From Halorubrum sp. Hd13 (lineage in GTDB: Archaea > Halobacteriota > Halobacteria > Halobacteriales > Haloferacaceae): a stretch of DNA of 64,000 bases. A model generated the notes under the pieces. It worked only from the letters and a program-made list of their open reading frames with translations. It was not told where the DNA came from and ran no database searches. Made by a program: the position numbers and the translations under genes. Of the stretch, positions 10,101-17,316 are shown piece by piece (positions within the stretch are counted from its first letter, which is position 1; each line of letters begins with the position of its first letter). The stretch spans positions 27,334-91,333 of the forward strand of contig NZ_NHOY01000122.1 in assembly GCF_002252755.1 (NCBI RefSeq), in the 5' to 3' direction.

Positions 10101-10364
10101 GGTGATCTGGTACCGGTCGTCGCCGACGCTGAAGACGAGTTCGGAGGAGGCGCTGTCCTCGCCGTCCTGAATCAGGTCGACCAAATCGTGCGCCCCGATA
10201 CGATCTCGTCCGTGACGGGGATATAATGTCGTGTACAGCGCGCGGGCGATGGTCGACTTCCCGGCGCCGTTGGGGCCGTAGATCAGCGTCAGTCCCTCGC
10301 CGAACTCGATCTCCAGTTCGTCGTAAGACTGAAAGTTGGTCAGCGTGAGTCGCTCGAAGTTCAT
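7188..10364 (-). CDS. Rad50/SMC-like ATPase without a zinc hook (archaea-specific SMC-related type)
   Basis: A 1058-residue ABC-ATPase with split head domains: Walker A GPNGAGKST at residues 30-38, a Q-loop region with STYAQQTELNRL near 140, the ABC signature SGGEG near 940 and Walker B FILDEPTNHLDE near 980. In between lie some 750 residues of acidic coiled coil. The coil carries no CxxC; I find only one cysteine, in EIERCDED, so the zinc hook that dimerises true Rad50 is absent. Such proteins are known in haloarchaea as archaea-specific SMC-related (Sph-type) proteins. The stop of the Mre11-like gene overlaps this start by 4 bp, so the pair most likely forms an SbcCD/Mre11-Rad50-type complex that tethers and trims DNA. 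Confidence 0.9.
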   Translation of the reverse strand: MNFERLTLTNFQSYDELEIEFGEGLTLIYGPNGAGKSTIARALYTTLYPRHGRDRIGAHDLVDLIQDGEDSASSELVFSVGDDRYQITVDVDRKSDGGARASAEMTNLETGETYSEKSTEIEEKVTQLLGMNYEAFANSTYAQQTELNRLIEASPGDREEILDNLLGLTAPDDYEEDINEVSKPVEDWLEDKRSQLSTVRDDIEDLEADDPKATLQAKTEEIEDLEGRIEELEGGIEEARERLRDIEDDIDEHRDRQSELDDLTSRRDEVESTIDDLQSDIEGLEEEIERCDEDIEENQDRIADLDEEADDFDLTDEQAARKAVDHYEDEYDDISSTVEQERASVESAEDEVDRLKEELDGLRDELHDAESRREAREAEVEDAERALEDAETTLEQRRTERDEVLRDYLDVTPDEVDEPEEAVRDRMDDLRDEKSDFQTERETKRDRRSRLADEISDAEDELADARERHEDIRQSLEGDVDDPEAAFEAAVERADEAASSLGFSVTAEDIDTVFTGRLPDELEAALDDHRGAAEDLADARETVGRTTARVEDLRSLADGEWPLDGGEIGAIHDYGDHIDRLEAEQSRARSAADAARDDLDTAEVQLDRVQAVAEALFEAASFRALADVTTEIAELEATIDSAREERAELKGEVEALTEEIGGLENEIEAGDSALDSIDEVEDAADKVEVAERAVDDAREELADVEGEIDGLESDITDKRTELGETRDAVEEAETALDDAEDELDSVETARDAAREARDAHNEIETLESDREGHRERRNDKREQLESERDDLQEIEGEIEEVEEELGDTTEEELQERKEKIEGVVDDLEGQLETVRGKRDDARDAKTKAEDRLERLHDKRDQKADLEERIQWAKSILDDFEAITDTYDEVQTRMRERVLDRLKHHTNKVFRDLYQNSTYEAVDIDEDYDLRLVSGSDTARDPHKASGGEGVLVTIALRAGVYRVLADQAEGRDDQLPPFILDEPTNHLDESHIDQLEEAVDSIRDWNVPQVFVVDRYEGLVQDADHRIHVEMDDGDGGSTVETDPEVGDDPESAEAGGD

Positions 10365-11566
10365 GCGTCTCCCTCCGTAGAGGTGTCCTCGAACCGTTCC
10401 GCCGCCAGCTCGCGGAATCGCTCCTTTGCGTTCGTGCGCCGACGCGTGTCCGCGAGGTCGGGATCCGCGTGGCGCAGCATCTCCTCGATCTCCCGGGCCT
10501 CGTCGCCGATGTCCAGCTCGCCGACGGCGGTGTCCAACTCGGCGTCGACGTCGATCTCGCTCTCGGTGTCAATGTCGTCGAGATCGCCGGCGATAGCCTC
10601 GACGACCCGCTCGTCGGTCACGTCCGCGTGGACGACGTCGCGGTCATGGAGGTAGTCGAGGATCTCCTGCTTCGTCACCCCGTTATCGGCACCGCTCACA
10701 TCCACGAACACCACTGCGTCCTCTATCGGCCCCTTCTCCGCCACACGCCGCTCAACCAGATCGAACGTGTCGGACTCGCCGAACTCGATGTCGATCTCGA
10801 TGAACTCGCGGGTATCGAGCAGCAGGCGTTCCCGGTCGATCGGGGGTTCCTGCTGCCGGGAGATGGTCAGGAGGTCGACCGACGGCTGGGGTTTGTCACG
10901 ACCCGTCCGCTCGGTCGCGCCCGGGTACCAGACGGGCACGCCGCGGCAGGTGTCGCCCATTCGCTCGTGACAGTCTCCGAGCGCAACGCCGTCAACCTCC
11001 GTTCCGAAACGGTCGAAGACCGGCTCGAGGTCGATGATGTTGGAGGCCTCGTGGTCGATCGGTTCGATCGGCGGCGAGAACAGCTGGTGCATCGCGACGA
11101 GCCGAACGAGCCCCTCGTCGGCGGGTTCCAGCGAGAAGTCAGCGTCCTCCCAGTCGGGATCCCGGACAGAGTCGATGCCGTACAGGGCAACCTCGTCGTT
11201 GAGGACGGTCGGCGAGCGGGTGAGGCGAATCGCGTCGCCAGTGAGGGCAAACTCGTCTACGAAGTCCGTGTTCCGCCTGAGTTCGTGGTTCCCGACAATG
11301 ACATAGAACGGGATATTCGTCTCCCGGAGTCGGCAGAGCGCCTCGTGGCACGCGAAGACATCGTCAAAGCTGGTGAGCTGGTCGTCGAACAGGTCGCCGG
11401 TATGTAGGACTGCGTCCACGGGTTCGTTGTCGTGGGCTGGGTGTTCGCCGCGCGCAATCTGTAGCGCCTGTTCGAACGCGTCCAGATAGTCCTCTCTTCG
11501 TATCGCGTTTCGGTACTGCTGATAACCGATGTGCGTGTCGCTGACGTGGAGGATCTTCGTCGTCAT
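10361..11566 (-). CDS. Mre11/SbcD-like metallophosphoesterase
   Basis: A calcineurin-type nuclease of 401 residues. Metal-binding motifs are in order: D10 and H12 in LHVSDTHIGY, HTGDLFDD at 55-62, VGNHE at 91-95, a later VAMHQLF histidine, and ALGDCHER in place of the usual GHxH. The C-terminal third is an acidic helical region that could bind the coiled coil of the SMC-like partner. I chose the ATG at 11566 over a GTG twelve bases upstream, because a near-perfect Shine-Dalgarno motif (GAGGTGA, 11575-11581) sits at ideal spacing before this ATG and would be overlapped by the GTG. It is the first gene of the Argonaute operon. Confidence 0.9.
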   Translation of the reverse strand: MTTKILHVSDTHIGYQQYRNAIRREDYLDAFEQALQIARGEHPAHDNEPVDAVLHTGDLFDDQLTSFDDVFACHEALCRLRETNIPFYVIVGNHELRRNTDFVDEFALTGDAIRLTRSPTVLNDEVALYGIDSVRDPDWEDADFSLEPADEGLVRLVAMHQLFSPPIEPIDHEASNIIDLEPVFDRFGTEVDGVALGDCHERMGDTCRGVPVWYPGATERTGRDKPQPSVDLLTISRQQEPPIDRERLLLDTREFIEIDIEFGESDTFDLVERRVAEKGPIEDAVVFVDVSGADNGVTKQEILDYLHDRDVVHADVTDERVVEAIAGDLDDIDTESEIDVDAELDTAVGELDIGDEAREIEEMLRHADPDLADTRRRTNAKERFRELAAERFEDTSTEGDA

Positions 11567-11574
11567 TCGATCTT

Positions 11575-11650
11575 TCACCTCTCCAGTTTGGACTTTTGCT
11601 TGGCCGGAAGCATCTCTACTCCTAGTGTCAACCCCACGGAATATAAAACT
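11575..11650 (-). promoter_or_regulatory. Candidate promoter and ribosome-binding site of the Argonaute operon
   Basis: On the minus strand a TATA-like TTTTATAT lies at 11641-11648, about 75 bases before the ATG of the Mre11-like gene, followed by the Shine-Dalgarno motif GAGGTGA at 11575-11581. The spacing implies a leader of roughly 50 bases, unlike the leaderless genes common in haloarchaea. The whole 220-base divergent intergenic region is AT-rich and must also hold the promoter of the ATPase gene on the other strand. Confidence 0.5.
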
Positions 11651-11785
11651 ATGTGTTTAGAGCATTATTCTGTTCCTAAAAATCTGAGTTGTGCTATTTA
11701 GTAGTATTAAATGAGTTATTTTGAGATGCAGCTGTGTTCCAGAGATACTATTAAGAGACATCGAATACCATATGCGCTTAGAGAT

Positions 11786-13198
11786 ATGAACTCGAGTATG
11801 CAGACTGCCGAACTCGGGACGGACTACGGGCGGCAAAACCCGTGGTGGGAGTCGGGTGATGTGTCATTGTCTGCTCGGTATCATTCCGAGAGGCGTTCCG
11901 ATTATCAACACAAATTGAACGCCGTCCGTTCCAGTCAGTTCACAACTATCGCGGGAGCCGCAGGTAGTGGAAAGACGACAATCCTCCACCAAATCGCTCA
12001 CGACCTAATCGAAGACGATGGCGTACCAGCACAGAACCTCATGTATCTTCCGCTGGGGAATCCCCGGTTCCAGATTGGTTCAAACGTCATCCGGGATGCC
12101 GTCGACATTTTTGCAACCTACTACTGGCGCCGTGATGCCGACCGCGGTGAGGGCTATGTCCTTATCGACGATGCCTACGCATCGGACTCTTGGGACGAAC
12201 AGGTACGGTGGTGTCTAGAGGAGTTCGACGATCTCACAGTTGCGGTGACTCTTCCGACGCTCAATCGGGCGCAGACGGGCCCTATCGAGGATCTGGGTGT
12301 GGATACAGAGAGCGATCTGCTGCTGCCTCCGAAGTTCTACGATGTCACTACTGAGAGTGGGCGGGCACAGGTGGAAAAAAAGCGCGTACGTCAATTGCGC
12401 GACGCACTCGAGACGGGTGCGGACTCTGGCGACCTCGAACCGCTTCGCTCGTCGGTCGACGCACTCACCTCATCGTTGGAATCCACTAGTGCCGTCAAAC
12501 GCGGTGTTTTGGACTACTTCAGGGGAGCAGAACGCGAAGTTGACACCACGGATGTCGCACACAATTTGGAATCGACGATCTACAGGGACATTCCGAGGTA
12601 CCAGCAATTTGAAGACCGGAGTGATCTGTATGCCCTGTGTGCGATCGCGGCCTTGAACACGGGGAAGACGCTGGGGCTCAAGGATTTGAGCGGAGTCTTG
12701 GAATGTGATCGGCGCACGCTCCAGCGATACCTCGACATCCTCGAGGACTTCTTCATTCTGACCCCCTCCTACCAGTACGAGCACGAGCGCCGGCGAAGTG
12801 TCCGACTATACCTGCGTGATCCCCTCGTCATCGGTTCGCTTGCCGAGCTTGATTTCGATGGCATACTTGAACCCGATGCCGAGCGGTTGCTCACGTCGAC
12901 CATTGTCTTTGACCACTTGAAGCGACTCGGCTTCTACTACCAGCGACAGAACGCCCAAGTTCACTTCTGGGAGAGTGCTGGCGAGGCGGTTGATCTCGTC
13001 GTTGAGACCGGTAATGGGAACCCTCTCCCTATCGTTATTCGGGACACGTCCCAAAATCGTGAGCCGGTTAGATCGATTCGGGGCTTCTGTGACGAACACG
13101 ACTGCGAATTCGGCGTGGTGGTCGCCCGGGACATCGATCCGTCGATCGATGAAGAGGTGGCGACCCTTCCACTCTGGCTATTGCTCCTCGTGATCTGA
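11786..13198 (+). CDS. AAA ATPase with DUF4143 C-terminal domain
   Basis: About 470 residues from the chosen ATG; an in-frame ATG at 11711 would add 25 less typical residues. It has a P-loop GAAGSGKTTI, a Walker B-like GYVLIDDAY, a helical middle part, a winged-helix-like segment (LKDLSGVLECDRRTLQRYLDIL) and a C-terminal nuclease-fold-like DUF4143 region with HFWESAGEAVDLVVE. AAA_14/DUF4143 proteins are common, poorly understood ATPases, often found on mobile elements and in toxin- or defence-rich regions. It is transcribed divergently from the Argonaute operon, so it could be a regulator or an unrelated neighbour. Its base composition is less GC-rich than the operon. Confidence 0.75.
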   Translation: MNSSMQTAELGTDYGRQNPWWESGDVSLSARYHSERRSDYQHKLNAVRSSQFTTIAGAAGSGKTTILHQIAHDLIEDDGVPAQNLMYLPLGNPRFQIGSNVIRDAVDIFATYYWRRDADRGEGYVLIDDAYASDSWDEQVRWCLEEFDDLTVAVTLPTLNRAQTGPIEDLGVDTESDLLLPPKFYDVTTESGRAQVEKKRVRQLRDALETGADSGDLEPLRSSVDALTSSLESTSAVKRGVLDYFRGAEREVDTTDVAHNLESTIYRDIPRYQQFEDRSDLYALCAIAALNTGKTLGLKDLSGVLECDRRTLQRYLDILEDFFILTPSYQYEHERRRSVRLYLRDPLVIGSLAELDFDGILEPDAERLLTSTIVFDHLKRLGFYYQRQNAQVHFWESAGEAVDLVVETGNGNPLPIVIRDTSQNREPVRSIRGFCDEHDCEFGVVVARDIDPSIDEEVATLPLWLLLLVI

Positions 13199-13235
13199 AC
13201 CAAAACTGTGTAGATACCGGCCCTCAGCCCCTGAT

Positions 13236-13600
13236 CGCGAACCTGATATAATTCTTATTTACCCGGCGCAGATCCTCAAGGCCGGCACCAGCCATAGCGT
13301 CCGCGAGTACCACTTGATCAGCAGCTCAGCCCGCTGCGACACGAGGAAGACAGGCATGTCTCTCCCCACATGCGCCCGAGTGACGCACGACTCGAGGTGA
13401 ACTGTCCGAGGTGAGTGACGATGGAACCCTTCGATTCGTGAAAGAGCGCGCTCACAATACCGCGATCCGCCGGCACCGTGGCGGCGAGCGGAGCAGTACC
13501 TCGTCGAGGTGTACGATCCCTTCGAGGATCACAGCTCATGTCACGATACATGGACGCAGTAGGACAAGCCCGTCGAGATCAAATCTCCAGAATCATGTAA
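13236..13600 (+). pseudogene. Decayed copy of a two-gene cassette (second copy at 17138-17847)
   Basis: Translation from 13236 gives REPDIILIYPAQILKAGT, aligning without gaps to RDSDKIVIADRGILEGSH from 17141. Then 288 bases later EDHSSCHDTWTQ, an in-frame TAG and DKPVEIKS (13524-13580) match EDHSSWHDARDADGEAIEIKS of the gene at 17317, where the same two landmarks are 284 bases apart. The near-identical spacing shows that one ancestral segment is present twice. This copy has frameshifts, an in-frame TAG and no downstream half, so it is dead. The rest of the 13199-13605 gap holds no other gene. Confidence 0.75.
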
Positions 13601-13605
13601 GCGGG

Positions 13606-14133
13606 CTACTCGAGGTCGCCACACAACTTCCGTACGTCCGTCAGTAGTGATCTGATGGTGTCCTCAACTTCGGCATCGGCGACCTCTTCACGTGCCCGCT
13701 CCAATGCGTCCGACACCATTCTCAACCGCGCGATCGACTGATTCCCTTCCACGTTCGGATGCGAAACGACATCTCTGAGTGCGCCCTCCGCCGCGCCCAC
13801 GTGCGCACCAGCGGAGTGCTCATCGTTGCTTTCCAGCTCGTTGATGATCTCCATACAACTGTCGGCGAGACTGCGTGATCGTTGGGCCAACTCGTCGCTG
13901 GTTGGGAATTCTGAATCCTCTCTCCACTCTCCATCGATGTCTCGTTCCGTCCACTTTTGGAGAGCTTCTTCCGCGCGGTCGAGACCCTCCAGAGCGTGTG
14001 CAACGTCGATCTCCGCATCGACGCCGGGATGGATTTTACCGCCGTCGGTTATCATCTCCACGAGCATGTCTCGGAGGTCTTCCAGCCCACGTTCGGCCCG
14101 TTCCCGCTTATTCAGGTGTTCTGAATCGTTCAT
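13606..14133 (-). CDS. Hypothetical helical protein
   Basis: A 175-residue product starting at MNDSEHLNKRERAERGLEDL; an upstream in-frame start at 14202 would add 23 non-typical residues. It is acidic and predicted by eye to be almost entirely alpha-helical, with conserved-looking stretches VDAEIDVAHALEGLDRAEEA and GAHVGAAEGALRDVVSHPN. No transmembrane segment, metal motif or nuclease motif is visible, and I do not recognise a family. Codon use is typical of the host, so it is probably expressed. It lies alone between the decayed cassette and a gene-free stretch. Confidence 0.6.
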   Translation of the reverse strand: MNDSEHLNKRERAERGLEDLRDMLVEMITDGGKIHPGVDAEIDVAHALEGLDRAEEALQKWTERDIDGEWREDSEFPTSDELAQRSRSLADSCMEIINELESNDEHSAGAHVGAAEGALRDVVSHPNVEGNQSIARLRMVSDALERAREEVADAEVEDTIRSLLTDVRKLCGDLE

Positions 14134-14830
14134 AGAGACGAGTTGAGGGCGACTCCCCCTAATCCACCAAATCCCCGACCGGTGTGCGACTGGGGCAGTC
14201 ACCCAGCCATACCCTTGTCATCCACTCAAATAAAACCGGCGTAGAAGCCGCTATAATACCTCTAACTATCCACAAGCCCGCAGATACAGTGTGGACGATA
14301 GTAGCGTATCTGCGCCAATCTCTGGACACAACGTGCAATCCTCAATTGCAAAAAATGATCGCTCCCGATGTCGTCGCTCGCACGACACTGGTGTTCTTGA
14401 GATTGCTGTGGCTGACATCGGGGTCACACATCATGGCGGGTGTCGGTCGGCTGCAATTGTGTCATGAGCAGATGTGAGACGAGTATGCCATAGCAGCTCT
14501 GTTGAAATACTCAACTGCTGATAGTTTGGAAGGGGCATCCTGAATACAGAGTGCGAATGCAGCACCGAGTCAATCAGTACAGGCTGCACACTTATCAGCG
14601 GAAGTTGGGAAAGAGGCGTTCAATATATAGACTAGTGGGAGTCTAGGCGGCGACTTCTCCAGCACCCAGTGCGATACTAGCGGGGTTCGCCGGTTGTCAG
14701 GATGCTTGTTGGCCCCTCAGCCGATGGATCACCTTCTACCAGCAGGATCCCACGGCCTTGCAAGCGAAGCGGTCTCTATCGTTGACTGCCTAGCTTGATT
14801 GGCCGTTACCAAGGGTTGTTTTCAACACCT
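14134..14830. other. Gene-free stretch with an IS-end-like sequence
   Basis: No convincing gene. The motif GCTCTGTTGAAATACTCAA at 14496-14514 looks like the terminal inverted repeat of an IS5-type element and is matched in inverted orientation, one mismatch in 19, at 17002-17020. Just inside it a short frame beginning MQHRVNQYRLHTYQRKLGK could be the beginning of a lost gene. The remainder is intermediate in G+C with frequent stops. Confidence 0.45.
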
Positions 14831-15400
14831 TTAGCTATCCCAACTAAATTCACCGTTATGTACCTGTATTAGGGATAAATCCTTCAGCTTTGAAACATCA
14901 GATCGGCCTCCCCGTGTCACGTGTTGACCTATTACGACAGCAAATGAAGTACCTGTTCTTATTGCTGTCTCTATCTCTCCAATCTCAACGGGAAATTCCC
15001 CAATGAGATCCATCTTCTGTTCAATATCATGTCTAGAACAAATAAAGCTGAAAACATCCCATTTGTCTCTTGAGGGATTTTTATATATGAGACCAATTCT
15101 CCATCCAAGACCAAATGGCTCACCACACTTGCTGCATTTAATCCAATTTTTTTCATATTGAATTGGATCTAGTCTCCTTTCTAATTGAGATAGCTGGGAG
15201 CCTTCGATATACCAACCAATAGAATTTCCAACTTTCTTTTTATTTATCCTCCCATTCTCTTCTAGTTCGGATAATATACGATGAATATACTGTCGAGAAT
15301 AGTTGGTCTTTAGCATCATTTCCCTAGTTGTGAGAACAGGCTCGGTGCTCTGATTTAATCTTTTTATTAGTTTCCTTTTGAGATTGGATGTCTCCGTCAT
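14831..15400 (-). CDS. Winged-helix DNA-binding protein, AT-rich, probably of viral or plasmid origin
   Basis: A 189-residue protein. Residues 1-60 form a winged helix-turn-helix (VLTTREMMLKTNYSRQYIHR followed by a LSELEENGRINKKK wing). A CSKC pair near residue 90 and a later CSRH could bind zinc with a further ligand. The C-terminal part is unfamiliar. The gene is markedly AT-rich and lysine-rich compared with both the Argonaute operon and the core genome, a sign of recent transfer from a different donor pool, such as a haloarchaeal virus or plasmid. A role as a transcription regulator is inferred from the fold alone. Confidence 0.65.
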   Translation of the reverse strand: MTETSNLKRKLIKRLNQSTEPVLTTREMMLKTNYSRQYIHRILSELEENGRINKKKVGNSIGWYIEGSQLSQLERRLDPIQYEKNWIKCSKCGEPFGLGWRIGLIYKNPSRDKWDVFSFICSRHDIEQKMDLIGEFPVEIGEIETAIRTGTSFAVVIGQHVTRGGRSDVSKLKDLSLIQVHNGEFSWDS

Positions 15401-15901
15401 GATTGCTGATTATAGGGCTATAACATATTAGTAGTTTCCACAAGGAAAGCATGGTTTTACATCTGGAAATAAAAACTTATGTGTAGTTTGAAAAATGTAT
15501 AGCTAATATTATACTATATGTGGCTATCAATAGAGATTCAATAAGATCCAATATTCTCTCTAGTATCGGGTTTGAGAGCGTTATTGGAGTATACCACCCG
15601 GTGAGTAGAATCGCAATGTAGAGCGTTACTAAAATAATACTTACATTTAGGAGTTGTGGTGGTATCCGTGATCCGCCTACATTTTTATAAACTCTCTCTT
15701 CTCCCCCGCTTTGATCACTGCCAAGCGTCAGGCTCCCCCCGACCCTGAAGGCAGGGTCGGGGGATGAGTGATAAATACACCACTATTAGCCTGACAATGC
15801 ATATTGGTAACAATGTCCGCGAGCAAATTAAATCTTCCGAGGTACGGAATTGTTGGTGAGTTATTGCTGGGAAGTTTCTACTCCGTAGTATCTCAATATT
15901 C
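15401..15901. other. AT-rich gene-free stretch, possible truncated short ORF
   Basis: Mostly AT-rich with many stops. A short plus-strand frame starts at 15814 (MSASKLNLPRYGIVGELLLG) and, if the IS at 15902-16836 is removed, would end after 39 codons. It is hydrophobic and may be the truncated start of a membrane protein, but coding is not convincing. The strong hairpin at 15727-15795 is listed separately. Confidence 0.4.
15727..15795. repeat. Strong hairpin resembling an IS200/IS605 element end
   Basis: A perfect 12-bp stem (15736-15747 with 15752-15763; left arm CCCCCGACCCTG, loop AAGG) lies between outer arms GTCAGGCT (15727-15734) and AGCCTGAC (15788-15795). CCTGAAGGCAGG-type hairpins are typical of right ends of haloarchaeal IS200/IS605 elements next to tnpB (from memory). 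No tnpA or tnpB is nearby, so this would be a solo remnant. It could also be a terminator-like structure. Confidence 0.4.
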
Positions 15902-16836
15902 TGCTTTGTTGAATCCGATGACGGCGTGGGGATCACTGTTTGAGACCCTGTTCGAGGTTGTAGACTGTGGCGGTCAACACGAGCTCGCGGAACTCGCGGT
16001 ACCACGCGCGAGGGTGGACAGCGGGGCCGAACCGACGTTTGATGGCCAAAAAGGCGGTCTCGGCCATCCAGCGCTGGCCGTATAGCTCGCTGTCCAACCG
16101 TGCGTTGTGTGCGTGATCGTAATGAGCGAACAGCCGGTGCCGCAGCAAGGGCCGGACGCCCTCTGATCGGAGGGCGTCCCGGAGCGATTGGTCGTCATAG
16201 CCCTTGTCGCCGGCGAGACTCTCTATTTTCTCGGTGTTATGAAGGGCAACTCGACGGCCAGTTTGGGTGTCGTGCGGCCAGTGTGCCGAGCAGTGAAGAT
16301 CGAGAATGGCACACGAGTCTGTATCGACGAGTGCCGTCGTTTTGAGCGTGCGTATGTGGCGATCCGAGCGGTATTAGTAGTGTCTCGATGCCGTTTCGCG
16401 GTCGAAGAACGTGGCATCGATGGCACCGTGCGAGCCCGGATCGCAGATGGTCGCAGACTCCCGAAGGAAACCGCGCCACACGGACATGGGCACGCTCTCA
16501 AACGACCGGTACAGCGTTGAGGGTGCGGGAAATGCCGTTCGAGCGAGCTGTAACAGCCCACGAACCCGATCCATTTCACTCGCCCAATCCACGATCTCGC
16601 GGTACGTCGCGTCCATGTGAACCCGCAAAAAATGGAGCGTGACATGCTTCCACCCGGGAAATCAGTGGCCAGTCGGATCACTCACCGCCGTTGGACTGGC
16701 GGCACAGCGCTTTTGAGCCAGCGACGCGGCTTGCTTAACGAAGCGGAAGAGTAGTTTAGGCACATTCGGCTCTTCCGCTTCGCTTCCGTCTTCAGAGCGA
16801 CGCTATCCTGCCGCCTTCTGCGGATTCAACAGAGCA
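15902..16836 (-). mobile_element. IS5-family insertion sequence (ISH1-like size), inactivated
   Basis: A 935-bp element bounded by 16-bp imperfect inverted repeats (TGCTTTGTTGAATCCG on the left, one mismatch on the right) and flanked by perfect 8-bp target duplications CAATATTC at 15894-15901 and 16837-16844. Length and 8-bp duplication fit the ISH1 group of IS5. It is related to, but clearly distinct from, the element at 18996. Its transposase gene is broken by stop codons, so it cannot move by itself. Confidence 0.9.
15933..16763 (-). pseudogene. IS5-type DDE transposase, broken by two nonsense codons
   Basis: Reading from a probable GTG (start VPKLLFRFVKQAAS) the frame runs 277 codons to a TGA with no net frameshift, but holds two internal stops: a TGA before FPGWKHVTLHFLR (where TGG would be expected) and a TAA directly after FDRETASRHY. 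All three catalytic acidic residues are present: AIDATFF, AGDKGYD and MAETAFLAIKR. The product would be close to the 278-residue transposase at 19028. Recent inactivation by point mutation is the simplest explanation, since repeats and target duplications are intact. Confidence 0.88.
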
Positions 16837-16844
16837 CAATATTC

Positions 16845-17137
16845 CAAAGACTACCAATTTAATAGAGCCATCTAAACTGAATTTCAGAGATCAATGAGTG
16901 GCCGGTGAGAGCAATCCGAAAGGGACATCCCACGTATTGCCGCTATATATCCAGCTACGCGGAATTTAATTTCTGTATCCAGTGACCGGTACCATTAGCC
17001 TTTGAGGATTTCAACAGAGCCGGAGCAGCCGATCGTTGAGCATCACGGGAGACCGATCACACCATCCGAATCACCTTCGACCCCTCCCGCAATCGTACAG
17101 CAATTCGCGCCAGTTCGCGAATGTCAACGCACTCCTT
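16845..17137. other. Gene-free stretch with an inverted IS-end-like motif
   Basis: No gene is visible. TTGAGGATTTCAACAGAGC at 17002-17020 is the inverted partner of the IS-like end at 14496-14514. The sequence directly inside is AT-rich. Confidence 0.4.
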
Positions 17138-17310
17138 GTTCGCGATTCTGACAAAATTGTTATAGCCGATCGGGGGATCCTCGAGGGCAGCCACGCGAGC
17201 ATAGTCTCGCGATGGCATCGAGTAGCGGCAGCAGAAGCCAGCGGACACGAAGACAGACATGTATGTCCAACTGAACACACCGACAAATCGTCGGAGCGAC
17301 ACAGGGGCAA
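17138..17310 (+). pseudogene. Remnant of the upstream gene of the duplicated cassette
   Basis: The frame RDSDKIVIADRGILEGSH and about 30 further residues (to HEDRHVCP) correspond collinearly to the stretch at 13236. No start codon or upstream domain belonging to it can be found: the sequence before 17138 does not resemble a coding region, so this is the 3' part of a lost gene ending just before the start of the gene at 17317. Function unknown. Confidence 0.5.
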
Positions 17311-17316
17311 AGTAAC

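Noticed and set aside
7188..10364. Calling the SMC-like gene a standard rad50
   Set aside because: The zinc-hook CxxC is missing, so a more careful SMC-related call is made.
143..11566. Calling the operon a Wadjet or Zorya type system
   Set aside because: No JetA-D or ZorA-E-like genes; the ATPases and nucleases belong to HerA, NurA, Mre11 and Rad50-like families.
13318..13551. 77-codon minus-strand frame in the decayed cassette
   Set aside because: The plus strand shows homology to the 17-kb cassette; this frame is its shadow.
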